A stretch of DNA of 52,763 bases from Candidatus Zixiibacteriota bacterium (GTDB taxonomy: Bacteria; Zixibacteria; MSB-5A5; GN15; FEB-12): assembly GCA_024280215.1 (NCBI GenBank), contig JAJRQO010000033.1:1-52763 (forward strand). The letters run 5' to 3'. Of the stretch, positions 45,660 to 52,763 are shown piece after piece. A program made the position numbers and the translations under genes. How positions within the stretch are numbered: position 1 is the first letter of the stretch; each line of letters opens with the position of its first letter. The notes beneath the pieces were generated by a model. That model saw nothing but the letters and a program-made list of their open reading frames with translations. It ran no database searches and was not told the DNA's origin.

Positions 45660-47897
45660 CTATTTTTTATCTTTATTCTCTAGTGAATGTCCTGTTGAAA
45701 GTCCAAAGATAAAGAGAACGATTACTAAAATGCCAATCGCAAAGATTGTATCACCAGGAGCGCGCATCCACTTGAGCGTCGTAATTAAGTCCGAGTATAA
45801 AAACTCAGCCGAACGTGCATACCAGTATCCTTTGTCAACGGAAGCATAGGTCTGCAAAAATCCGATAGGCAACAAACTGATAAGAACCATCAAACTAAGC
45901 CCTATGTTGATTGCCCAAAAACCAAACTTGATAACCTTTTGATTCCATACCTGTCTGACATAGAGGACACGCAAACAGAATAACATTAAGCCGAGTCCAA
46001 GCATACCATAAACACCAAAGAGAGCAGTGTGGGCATGAACAGCAGTTGTGTTAAGACCTTGCATGTAGTAAAGAGCGATAGGTGGATTAATCATAAATCC
46101 GAAGAGCCCCGCACCAATCATATTCCAGAATGCGACAGCAACAAAGAAGTAAATCGGCCATTTATATTTTTCGACCCATTTGGTTGCTTGTGAGAGACGG
46201 ATATTTTCCCATACTTCAAAACCAATAATTGTCAACGGGGCAACCTCGAGTGCTGAGAAAACAGAACCGAGTGCCATGATAGCTGTTGGGGTTCCTGCGA
46301 AATAAAGATGATGCAGGGTTCCGACAATACCACCAGTTAAGAAGATCGTCGTTGAAAACAGTACTGCGTTGGTTGCACTTTTCATTCGAAGCAGAGATAA
46401 TTTTGTAAAGAGTAAAGCAATCACAGCGGTTGCAAATACTTCAAAGAAGCCTTCAACCCAAAGATGAATAACCCACCAACGCCAATATTCGACAATTGAT
46501 ATATGAGTAGTTTTTCCCCACATGAGACCAGCCCCATAAAAACCGCCGATAGCAACGATAGAGATTAAGAACATAGTCAAGAGGGATTTGTCAGCACCAT
46601 TTTTTCGGATGCCAGTAAGTATACATCTTCCTGTTAAGAAGACCCAAATGATTAAGCCAGCAAGCAAAGCGATTTGCCAGATACGTCCAAGGTCAACATA
46701 TTCATAGCCTTGATGTCCGAAGTAGAACCACATATCACCAGCAGTATCAAAGTAACCCATGACAGAAAGCCATTCGCCAGTCATGGAACCAAGCACTACA
46801 ACAACTAAAGCACCGAGTAAAGTGAGTACTCCAAGTCTTTGGAACTTTGGTTCATAACCAGAGATAACAGGTGCGATAAAGAGTCCTGCCGCTAACCATG
46901 AGGTAGCAATCCAGAAAATTCCGAGCTGGGTATGCCAAGTACGAGCAACCGAGTACGGTAAAAAGTCGGCAAGAGGGATGCCATAAAATGCGTGACCTTC
47001 AACACCATAGTGAGCGATGATAACACCGAGTGTCATTTGTATTAAAAAGAGTGCAGCCGCTACCCAGAAATAAAGTACCGACGCTTTCTGAGATGGTGTT
47101 GGTGAAAAACCAATGAGAGGGTCTTCTTTGGGAAGATTTTCAACGATTGATTCTTCTTCTTTGTTTCTGACATAGTAAAAGACTAAAAGAGAAATACCAA
47201 AGAGAAGAGTAAGGATTGAAAAACCAGTCCAGATGAGTGAATCCGATGTTGGTTTATTGTCAATCAAAGGTTCATGTGGCCAGTTGTTCGTGTATGAGAT
47301 ATTATCATCAACACGATGTGCCGCTGCCGCCCAAGCAGACCAGAAGAAAAATGCAGCCATCTGTTCGATTTTTGCGGGGTCATCAATTGCTCCTGCAGGA
47401 ATTGCAAATTGTTCATTGCCATTTTTGAAAATATCAATGTAGTAAGCTACATTTGATTTGAATGCCAATAACCTAACAGGGTCTAAGACCAGTTTGTCGG
47501 TTGAAGGATTATAGGTGTTGCTGTTTAAAAGAGATTTTAAGCGTTGCCTAAGAGCCGCTTGTTGTTCTTCATTTAACGCATCGTAAGAAAGATCAAAATC
47601 AACTCTTGCGTATTCATTAAGAATGAAGACACATTCGCGATGCAACCATTCGGCTGTCCAGTCAGGTGCGACATAGGAACCATGTCCCCAAAGCGAGCCG
47701 ACTTCCATGCCACCCATTGCTTGCCAAACATTCTGACCTGAGGAGATTCCACCAGCTGGAACAATTGTTTCACCAGTAGTGGTAATTACCATATTTGGAA
47801 TAGGTGGTTTTTCGGTATAAATTTTAAAACCAGACCATCCAAGAATAGTAAACGAGATTACAACTACGGCTATAAACCCAACCCATAGTTTTTTCAT
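45660..47897 (-). CDS. norZ: Quinol-dependent nitric oxide reductase
   Basis: Single-subunit qNOR of 745 residues reducing 2 NO to N2O with quinol, in the inner membrane. The N-terminus has a membrane helix followed by the NorC-like periplasmic domain without a CxxCH heme site (GISSGQNVWQAMGGMEVGSL, GHGSYVAPDWTAEWLHRE). About 14 helices of the NorB-like catalytic core follow, with HTQLGIFWIATSWLAAG, HLWVEGFFEVFATAVIALLF and HTALFGVYGMLGLGLML, which hold heme and FeB ligands. AAAGGATTC precedes the ATG. The Rrf2 regulator lies 49 bases upstream on the same strand. Confidence 0.93.
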   Translation of the reverse strand: MKKLWVGFIAVVVISFTILGWSGFKIYTEKPPIPNMVITTTGETIVPAGGISSGQNVWQAMGGMEVGSLWGHGSYVAPDWTAEWLHRECVFILNEYARVDFDLSYDALNEEQQAALRQRLKSLLNSNTYNPSTDKLVLDPVRLLAFKSNVAYYIDIFKNGNEQFAIPAGAIDDPAKIEQMAAFFFWSAWAAAAHRVDDNISYTNNWPHEPLIDNKPTSDSLIWTGFSILTLLFGISLLVFYYVRNKEEESIVENLPKEDPLIGFSPTPSQKASVLYFWVAAALFLIQMTLGVIIAHYGVEGHAFYGIPLADFLPYSVARTWHTQLGIFWIATSWLAAGLFIAPVISGYEPKFQRLGVLTLLGALVVVVLGSMTGEWLSVMGYFDTAGDMWFYFGHQGYEYVDLGRIWQIALLAGLIIWVFLTGRCILTGIRKNGADKSLLTMFLISIVAIGGFYGAGLMWGKTTHISIVEYWRWWVIHLWVEGFFEVFATAVIALLFTKLSLLRMKSATNAVLFSTTIFLTGGIVGTLHHLYFAGTPTAIMALGSVFSALEVAPLTIIGFEVWENIRLSQATKWVEKYKWPIYFFVAVAFWNMIGAGLFGFMINPPIALYYMQGLNTTAVHAHTALFGVYGMLGLGLMLFCLRVLYVRQVWNQKVIKFGFWAINIGLSLMVLISLLPIGFLQTYASVDKGYWYARSAEFLYSDLITTLKWMRAPGDTIFAIGILVIVLFIFGLSTGHSLENKDKK

Positions 47898-47946
47898 ACG
47901 TCTGAATCCTTTCTTAAAAAATTATTTAAAAAGTTAGTTATATGTT

Positions 47947-48357
47947 TCATAAAGAAATATCTTTGTCCGCTATATTTTTGATTGTTGTCGTTTTGAGAAA
48001 GTTTAAATAGTCCGAACGGATTTTGTCCCACTTGTTATGTACAGCACAAGATTTTTTGCATGAACAAGAGCCTTGTCCTAAAAAGCAACCGTTGAGTTTT
48101 TTGAGTGAGTCGATTGGTTCAACGATATTGTAAATTGAAATTTTTGATGCTGGTTTTGCAAGACGAAATCCACCATTGTAGCCTTTTACAGATTCTAAAA
48201 TGCCTTTTGCTGCTAATTTATTAAGCAGTTTTCCGAGATAATTTTTAGGGGCGTTGATATTTTCTGCGATTTGATTGGTGCCTGCGTAGCTATTTTTATC
48301 AATTGAAGCTAAGTAAACCAAAGCAAGAGTCGCATGAACACCAGTTTTTGAAATCAT
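47947..48357 (-). CDS. Rrf2-family regulator (NsrR-like)
   Basis: The 136-residue protein has the Rrf2 winged helix (TNQIAENINAPKNYLGKLLNKL, read in parts, then KGILESVKGYNGGFRLA). It keeps four cysteines, C91, C98, C100 and C104, in CFLGQGSCSCKKSC; three of them fit an iron-sulfur cluster site as in NsrR. Family knowledge and the adjacent norZ suggest NO-sensing repression of norZ. No palindromic operator is obvious. AGAGG precedes the ATG at 48357. Confidence 0.8.
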   Translation of the reverse strand: MISKTGVHATLALVYLASIDKNSYAGTNQIAENINAPKNYLGKLLNKLAAKGILESVKGYNGGFRLAKPASKISIYNIVEPIDSLKKLNGCFLGQGSCSCKKSCAVHNKWDKIRSDYLNFLKTTTIKNIADKDISL

Positions 48358-48478
48358 TGTTGTATAACCTCTAATCGCATGTCATTATCCTAATAAACGT
48401 AGAGTATAGTAATCAATAATCAGGTCAAAAAAATGACTTAAATCAAGATAAAATTATTACGGGGTAAGTAGCTAATAT

Positions 48479-49531
48479 TTATGATATTTTAAGAGAAAAA
48501 TCGGATTTCGCTTCAACAGAACCAATACAAGCAACGAGCAGATTGTTTTCTTTTAACTCTTTTTCAAATGCGTCAGAATTTGAAGCTGGGATTGAGATAA
48601 AAAGTCCACCTGAAGTTTGCGGGTCAAAGAGTACGTGTATGATATTTTCATCGACAGAATTTTCTATGATGTACTTACCGTCAACAAAATCACGGTTAGC
48701 GTTGGCTCCGCCAGGAATCATACCAAGTTTAGCAAATTCTACTGCATCTTGAAGAAGAGGTAATTTATCGGTGTTGATACGAATTGTAACACCTGAGCCA
48801 TCTGCCATTTCGTAGGCATGTCCCATTAGTCCGTAGCCTGTTATGTCGGTGACAGAGTTGGGGTTATGTTTGACCATGATTTCGGCGGCAGCTTTATTGA
48901 GTTCAACCATCTGGTTGGTGACAATGTCTATCAGTTCATCTGAGACAGCGTTTCTTTTGATTGCGGTGGTTATAAGTCCAGTCCCGAGTTTTTTGGTCAG
49001 GTATATTTTATCGCCGATTTGGGCGTTGGAGTTGGAAAGTACTTTTGCTGGGTCGATTAAGCCTGTGACCGAGACACCGTATTTGAGTTCTTTATCTTTT
49101 ATAGAATGTCCACCGACAACAACCGCACCCGCTTCTTCAATTTTTTCTGTTCCTCCACGTAATATATCAGCAAGGATTGATGCTGGCATACTCGTAGGGA
49201 ACCCGACAATACTCATTGCAGTGATTGGTTTTCCGCCCATAGCGTAGACATCGGAAAGGGCATTGGCAGCTGCAATTCTACCAAAATTGTATGGATCATC
49301 AACTATAGGTGGAAAAAAATCAAGCGTCTGCACTAATGCTTTTTTATCGCAAATTTTGAATACTCCAGCGTCATCTGCTTTATTAAAACCAACTAACAGA
49401 TTTGGATGGTTTGATTGTGGTAGGTCTTTGAGAGCTTCAGCCAAAAACTTTGGCGGTAATTTGGAAGCTCAACCAGCACAACTTACTTCGGCAGTAAGTT
49501 TTATCTCGGTTTCTTTGCGTTTATCATCCAT
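48479..49531 (-). CDS. selD: Selenophosphate synthase, selenocysteine-containing
   Basis: The frame after the in-frame UGA is long (to 48479), and the reading frame continues upstream through UGA to ATG 49531, giving 350 residues. Residues 12-30 read LTAEVSCAGUASKLPPKFL, with Sec21 and Lys24 at the positions of the active-site Cys17/Lys20 of E. coli SelD. The rest is a complete SelD (QTLDFFPPIVDDPYNFGRIA, AANALSDVYAMGGKP, VVVGGHSIKDKELKYGVSVT, TDITGYGLMGHA, FDPQTSGGLFISIP). It makes selenophosphate from ATP and selenide. It lies downstream of a divergent promoter; no strong ribosome-binding site is seen. Confidence 0.92.
49432..49471 (-). promoter_or_regulatory. SECIS-like hairpin with UGA (Sec) codon of selD
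   Basis: The UGA is at 49471-49469. On the minus strand the following mRNA forms a lower stem GAGCUUC (49470-49464) with GAAGCUC (49438-49432), and an apical stem GCCAAA (49454-49449) with UUUGGC (49445-49440) around a GUU loop. The loop G is about 20 nt after the UGA, within the known bacterial SECIS range. It should bind SelB for Sec insertion. Confidence 0.85.
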
Positions 49532-49592
49532 GGGAACCAAAATACAGTGATTCAGTGTAATAGGCAATAGGAATCTTCTGATTTTATAAGTA

Positions 49593-49621
49593 TTGACAAA
49601 AATCGTCATTATAGGTATACT
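49593..49621 (+). promoter_or_regulatory. Sigma-70-type promoter of the isocitrate dehydrogenase gene
   Basis: TTGACA (49593-49598), a 17-bp spacer and TATACT (49616-49621). It lies 44 bases upstream of the ATG at 49665, the best promoter match in the window. Confidence 0.8.
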
Positions 49622-49664
49622 TTCGCCCCAATAACAATTATGTCATGCGATAGGATATAAATTT

Positions 49665-50675
49665 ATGGCACATAAAGTAACCCTGATACCAGGTGATGGT
49701 ATCGGACCAGAAATTACAGAATCGGTTGTTCGAGTAATCGAAGCGGCTGGTGTTGATATTGAATGGGATCGCCAGATGGCTGGAATTCCAGCCGTACAAG
49801 AGTATGGTGTATCTGTTCCTGACCAATGTTTAGATTCAATAAAAGAAAATAAAGTAGCTCTCAAGGGACCACTTACGACATTGGTTGGCAAAGGTTTTCG
49901 TTCTGCCAATGTGACTTTGCGTCGTAAACTTGATTTGTATGTAAATCTTCGTCCTGTAAAAACTATCGGTGGTGTTCCGAGTCGGTTTGATAAAGTTGAT
50001 TTGGTAATTGTTCGTGAAAATACTGAAGATTTGTATTCTGGGATTGAAAATGTTATCTCTCCAGGTGTAACACAGGCTATCAAAGTTGTGACTAAAGAAG
50101 CGTCCGATAATATTGCCCGTTATGCTTTTGAATATGCCAAAGCAAATGGACGGAAAAAAATCACGCTGGTGCATAAAGCAAATATTATGAAAATATCCGA
50201 CGGACTCTTTTTGAAATCATTTGAAGAAATTTCAGAAGAGTATCCTGAGATTAAAGCAGAAGATAAAATAGTAGACGCACTCTGTATGAATTTAGTTATT
50301 GACCCGACCCAGTTTGATATGTTATTATTAGGTAACATGTTTGGTGACATTGTGTCAGATTTAGCTGCTGGATTAGTTGGCGGGCTTGGAGTGGTACCAG
50401 GTGCCAATCTTGGTAATGACTACGCGGTTTTTGAAGCAGTACATGGTTCGGCTCCTGATATTGCTGGGAAGAACCTTGCCAATCCTACAGCTCTGATATT
50501 TTCGGCACTCATGATGCTTCGACATCTTAAAGAAGAAGAAGCAGCAACTAAAATTTGGAAATCTATTGTAGTCACCCTTGCTATGGGGCATCACTTAACA
50601 AAAGATTTAGGCGGAACTCTTTCTACTACTGAATATACCGACGAGCTTGTAAAAGAAATTTCAAGCCGTACTTAA
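49665..50675 (+). CDS. icd: NAD-dependent isocitrate/isopropylmalate-dehydrogenase family enzyme
   Basis: Complete length of 336. The start KVTLIPGDGIGPEITESV and the substrate loop LKGPLTTLVGKGFRSANVTL are typical of short NAD-dependent isocitrate dehydrogenases. Catalytic Tyr and Lys lie in RENTEDLYSGIEN and LVHKANIMKISDGLF. The signature is NMFGDIVSDLAAGLVGGLGV. The C-terminus has HGSAPDIAGKNLANPTALI. It is closer to the IDH/homoisocitrate group than to LeuB. Substrate is most likely isocitrate (oxidative decarboxylation to 2-oxoglutarate). Transcribed from its own promoter. Confidence 0.88.
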   Translation: MAHKVTLIPGDGIGPEITESVVRVIEAAGVDIEWDRQMAGIPAVQEYGVSVPDQCLDSIKENKVALKGPLTTLVGKGFRSANVTLRRKLDLYVNLRPVKTIGGVPSRFDKVDLVIVRENTEDLYSGIENVISPGVTQAIKVVTKEASDNIARYAFEYAKANGRKKITLVHKANIMKISDGLFLKSFEEISEEYPEIKAEDKIVDALCMNLVIDPTQFDMLLLGNMFGDIVSDLAAGLVGGLGVVPGANLGNDYAVFEAVHGSAPDIAGKNLANPTALIFSALMMLRHLKEEEAATKIWKSIVVTLAMGHHLTKDLGGTLSTTEYTDELVKEISSRT

Positions 50676-50690
50676 AAAAATTATCAATCT

Positions 50691-50712
50691 GAGCAGAGGT
50701 CATGCTCTGCTC
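50691..50712 (+). terminator. Hairpin between isocitrate dehydrogenase and dockerin genes
   Basis: GAGCAGAG gtcatg CTCTGCTC, a perfect eight-bp stem, 16 bases after the stop and 14 before the next ATG. No T-run follows, so it could be an attenuator-like or mRNA-stabilising hairpin instead of a terminator. Confidence 0.45.
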
Positions 50713-50725
50713 GGGAAATTAAAAA

Positions 50726-51400
50726 ATGAAAAAAATCAGAACTCTTATTCTTCTATTTGTAGTTGCATCTCATGCCTACGCATTGGACTATCAAACTGCT
50801 GTTTATCCTGATGCGAACAGTATTGATGTTGTAGCTATATCTGTTGCTGATACGGTAACGGTAACTTTTAGAAATGTTGCGACTGAATCAATTGCTGAAT
50901 TTTTTCTGACAGTTCATTCTGATGATTCTGTTTTTGTCTTGACAACTGTTGTCGATGGCAATCTAAGTCCGAGCTATACAACAGAGGTGACCGATGGGAC
51001 TATCTATCCGACTCAACTTTCAACTGCTTTGCTAATTGGGGCAATAAATGATTCGGTTCAAATCAAATTTTATACGACAAATCTTGAAAATATGCACATC
51101 ACTTTTTGTGGTATGCACCCAGATGGTTTTTTTGGTGTGACAGAAACTCAAGAAGTTTTACCTGTTTGTTGTGTGGGGATTCGTGGAAATATTGATGGGG
51201 ATGCTGCGGATATTTTAGACATTGGTGATTTAGTTTATTTTATAGATTATTCGTTTGGTATTCCGACTGGACCTGCTCCTATTTGTTTTGAGGAAGCTGA
51301 TGTTGACGCATCTGGTCAGCTTGATATTGCAGATATTATACATATTGTCAATTATATGTTTTCAGTCGAGGGTAATATCCCGCCTGCCGATTGTCCGTAG
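50726..51400 (+). CDS. Secreted dockerin-repeat protein
   Basis: The signal peptide is MKKIRTLILLFVVASHAYA, cleaved before LDYQ. Residues about 25-145 form an Ig-like/cohesin-like beta domain (DTVTVTFRNVATESIAEFFL). Residues 150-220 hold two dockerin-type repeats (RGNIDGDAADILDIGDLVYF, then IDYSF; EADVDASGQLDIADIIHIVN, then YMF), each with Ca-binding DxDxD-like loops, flanked by CC and C residues. The CCVGIRGN opening and the final C-P resemble Zixibacteria secreted proteins. It may bind other surface proteins; the partner is unknown. Confidence 0.78.
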   Translation: MKKIRTLILLFVVASHAYALDYQTAVYPDANSIDVVAISVADTVTVTFRNVATESIAEFFLTVHSDDSVFVLTTVVDGNLSPSYTTEVTDGTIYPTQLSTALLIGAINDSVQIKFYTTNLENMHITFCGMHPDGFFGVTETQEVLPVCCVGIRGNIDGDAADILDIGDLVYFIDYSFGIPTGPAPICFEEADVDASGQLDIADIIHIVNYMFSVEGNIPPADCP

Positions 51401-51404
51401 TCTT

Positions 51405-51893
51405 TTAAAATGCGACGTATGAGACGAGGAGTTTGATATTGTCATATGTATTAGTATTCTTTACTTCAATATAACTTAAGCTAATTTGAAAATTATTCGA
51501 AAACATGTATCCTCCTCCTATATAAAATGCATCTTTCGGATAGTAACCATAACCCAATTTTGTAAAATATGATTTTTTTTCAGCTTTAAAAAAGTGAAAC
51601 CAACTAAAGCCAGAATGCTGTTCCAAAAACAGTCCATTATTAAAATAAGAAAAATCCAAAGCTCTGTCCAACACAATGATGTCTTTGTTGTTTATTCCAT
51701 ATCCTAAATTAAACCTATAGGTAAATGCTTTATTATAGTGAGATAAAGTATTTCTAATTGTAGCTCGATAATGTGTGAAGCCTATACCATTACTCAGGAC
51801 AAAGCCTTTACGGTTGCCGTCGAAGGCTGAAACATTTTGTGTCGGAAGAAAAACTGTTAGGAGTATAATGAGTGTGAGTATATGTTTTTTCAA
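51405..51893 (-). CDS. Barrel-like outer-membrane family protein, copy 1
   Basis: A 162-residue protein with a signal peptide (MKKHILTLIILLTVFLPTQN, cut near VSAFDG). Alternating hydrophobic strands follow (FTYRFNLGYGINNKDIIVLD, FHFFKAEKKSYFTKLGYGYY, GGGYMFSNNFQISLSYIEV), ending LLVSYVAF with the terminal aromatic typical of outer-membrane barrels. About eight strands are predicted. It shares a near-identical N-terminal third with the copy upstream (51909-52385). No known family; a porin-like, adhesin or OmpA-like barrel is inferred. Confidence 0.65.
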   Translation of the reverse strand: MKKHILTLIILLTVFLPTQNVSAFDGNRKGFVLSNGIGFTHYRATIRNTLSHYNKAFTYRFNLGYGINNKDIIVLDRALDFSYFNNGLFLEQHSGFSWFHFFKAEKKSYFTKLGYGYYPKDAFYIGGGYMFSNNFQISLSYIEVKNTNTYDNIKLLVSYVAF

Positions 51894-51911
51894 TCGTATT
51901 CTCTTTTCTTA
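51792..51911 (-). repeat. 120-bp perfect direct repeat, copy at barrel gene 1
   Basis: Identical base for base to 52284-52403, covering the last bases of the upstream gene's stop and spacer, the 5' leader and about 100 bases of coding DNA. Confidence 0.9.
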
Positions 51912-52385
51912 AAAGGCGACGTATGAGACGAGGAGTTGTAAATGATCACTTGCCCATTCTTCAGTAAAATGCATATATGTAACTCCAAGTTGTACATTAT
52001 TTGAGAACATGTAACCTCCACCAATATATAAACCATTAGGATAATAAGCCAACCCTACTTTTGTGAAGAAGGACTTTTTTTGTTGTTTGAAAAAATGAAA
52101 CCAGCTCACGCCTACATACTTTTCAAATATAACGGTTCCATTTTTGATGAAATGATTCATTCCTCTATCTATAACTAAGATATTTTTGTTGTTAATTCCA
52201 TAGCCTATAGTAGATCCTAAAGTATATGCTGGGTTATCTCGTTTGTTTGAAGTAAAGGTTGTAACTCCAACTCCAACTCCTCCACTCAGGACAAAGCCTT
52301 TACGGTTGCCGTCGAAGGCTGAAACATTTTGTGTCGGAAGAAAAACTGTTAGGAGTATAATGAGTGTGAGTATATGTTTTTTCAA
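51909..52385 (-). CDS. Barrel-like outer-membrane family protein, copy 2
   Basis: 158 residues. The first 34 residues (from MKKHILTLIILLTVFLPTQN to the FVLS motif) are identical to copy 1, but the rest is only about 40 percent similar by eye (GYGINNKNILVIDRGMN, WFHFFKQQKKSFFTKVGLAY, GGGYMFSNNVQLGVTYMHF, LLVSYVAF end). It is a tandem paralogue, 15 bases from copy 1. The DNA of the shared start is 120 bp identical. Confidence 0.65.
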   Translation of the reverse strand: MKKHILTLIILLTVFLPTQNVSAFDGNRKGFVLSGGVGVGVTTFTSNKRDNPAYTLGSTIGYGINNKNILVIDRGMNHFIKNGTVIFEKYVGVSWFHFFKQQKKSFFTKVGLAYYPNGLYIGGGYMFSNNVQLGVTYMHFTEEWASDHLQLLVSYVAF

Positions 52386-52403
52386 TCGTATTCTCTTTTC
52401 TTA
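52284..52403 (-). repeat. 120-bp perfect direct repeat, copy at barrel gene 2
   Basis: Same sequence as 51792-51911. The identity stops abruptly at both ends, pointing to recent duplication or gene conversion. Confidence 0.9.
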
Positions 52404-52668
52404 TAAAGCGACGTAGGATAGAACGAGAGTGATACTATTAACATTTTCATAATTTGAAATTCTCTTATATGTAAAACCAAGTTGTACATTGTTAGAAAAC
52501 ATATATCCTCCTCCAAAAAGTAAGGCTTCTGGATTATTCCTAATGCCAACCCTCATAAAAAATGATTTCTTCTGTGCTGAAAAATAATGAGACCAACTTA
52601 GGCCAACAGTTTGAAATGTTCTATCAATATCAAAAAATATGATTCTTCTATCATAATTTAAAACATTA
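52401..52668 (-). pseudogene. Barrel-like family protein, copy 3, 5' truncated by IS
   Basis: About 89 codons remain with the family's C-terminal pattern (SWSHYFSAQKKSFFMRVGIR, GGGYMFSNNVQLGFTYKRIS, end SYVAL). The native signal peptide and strands are missing. Codons before 52668 belong to the IS terminal repeat. A GTG at 52694 in the IS gives an open frame of 97 codons, but no export signal. Confidence 0.7.
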
Positions 52669-52763
52669 TGGACTTCCCCCGCAAAAACGGACACGGAGTT
52701 AAGTATGTTTTGTCATCACTTCAAATTGAGCTGGACTTTTGTATCCTAAGCTCGAATGACGAC
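52669..52763 (-). mobile_element. 3' end of an IS3-family insertion sequence
   Basis: The terminal inverted repeat starts TGGACTTCCCCCGCAAAAAC at 52669, then GGACA, the counterpart of the repeat at 131. The element continues past the right edge of the window. Same orientation as the left IS. Confidence 0.8.
52699..52763 (-). CDS. IS3-family transposase OrfB, C-terminal fragment
   Basis: The last 20 codons of OrfB, RHSSLGYKSPAQFEVMTKHT and a TAA at 52699-52701. The HSSLGY-SPAQFE ending is diagnostic of the IS3/rve integrase domain (near the DDE region's C-terminal end). The first part of the gene lies outside the window. Confidence 0.85.
   Translation of the reverse strand, partial: RHSSLGYKSPAQFEVMTKHT

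Noticed and set aside
48479-49444. SelD starting after the UGA (short form, 321 codons)
   Set aside because: It would start at a TTG and lack the conserved C/U-x2-K active site; the upstream frame encodes a perfect SelD N-terminus with Sec.

Overview
The window reads as an AT-rich chromosomal segment from an uncultured FCB-group bacterium, most likely a Zixibacteria-like lineage. This is inferred from two secreted proteins ending in paired dockerin-like calcium-binding repeats of the type common in that group, a FlgD-Ig/Por-type C-terminal sorting domain on a third secreted protein, Sec-type lipoproteins, and the rpsF-rpsR-DUF2232-rplI order. Core genes (gyrB, rpsF, rpsR, rplI, pth, a tRNA-Ser) show that it is chromosome rather than plasmid. 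Both window ends lie inside copies of an IS3-family element. Each copy removes the 5' end of the adjacent secreted-protein gene, which suggests a contig broken at repeats.

Layout. 0-2.6 kb: IS3 5' end and a truncated secreted protein (Ig-like, thrombospondin-3, PKD, dockerin). 2.6-4.7 kb: small unknown genes and a zinc-ribbon protein. 4.9-7.8 kb: a tight four-gene minus-strand operon (phage-type membrane protein, beta-CASP metallo-beta-lactamase, PD-(D/E)XK nuclease-like protein, unknown), which is the best candidate here for an undescribed system. 7.8-9.6 kb: repeat-rich spacer with a lipoprotein and a short exported peptide. 9.6-13.4 kb: DUF2807 adhesin-like protein, dciA-like gene, gyrB and a TPR protein. 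13.4-19.7 kb: a ten-gene minus-strand translation/envelope cluster from pth to unknown membrane proteins. 20-23.8 kb: a large DNRLRE lipoprotein and a DUF2089/SHOCT gene pair. 23.9-31.8 kb: signalling and envelope genes (two-component pair, CheV plus kinase, CopA ATPase, ECF sigma factor, M23 peptidase). 32.4-36.1 kb: SDR, a BstYI-like restriction-modification pair, DinB-like and AsmA-like genes. 36.5-45.3 kb: KamA-family radical SAM, DUF2087 regulator, tRNA-Ser, sorting-domain protein, VOC, TrhO, SDR-DUF2867, ArsC-like, Fe-SOD and a lipoprotein. 45.6-50.7 kb: qNOR, Rrf2 regulator, selenoprotein SelD and isocitrate dehydrogenase. 50.7-52.7 kb: dockerin protein and a tandem family of barrel-like proteins, the last one cut by the second IS.

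How it fits together. The stress genes (qNOR with an Fe-S Rrf2 regulator, Fe-SOD, an ArsC-like oxidoreductase, CopA) suit a microaerobic or anaerobic organism meeting NO, oxygen and metals. SelD carries an in-frame UGA (Sec) at its active site with a clear SECIS-like hairpin, so the organism should decode selenocysteine. Intergenic DNA is unusually rich in short palindromic repeats of several families and in a MITE-like element of about 130 bp.
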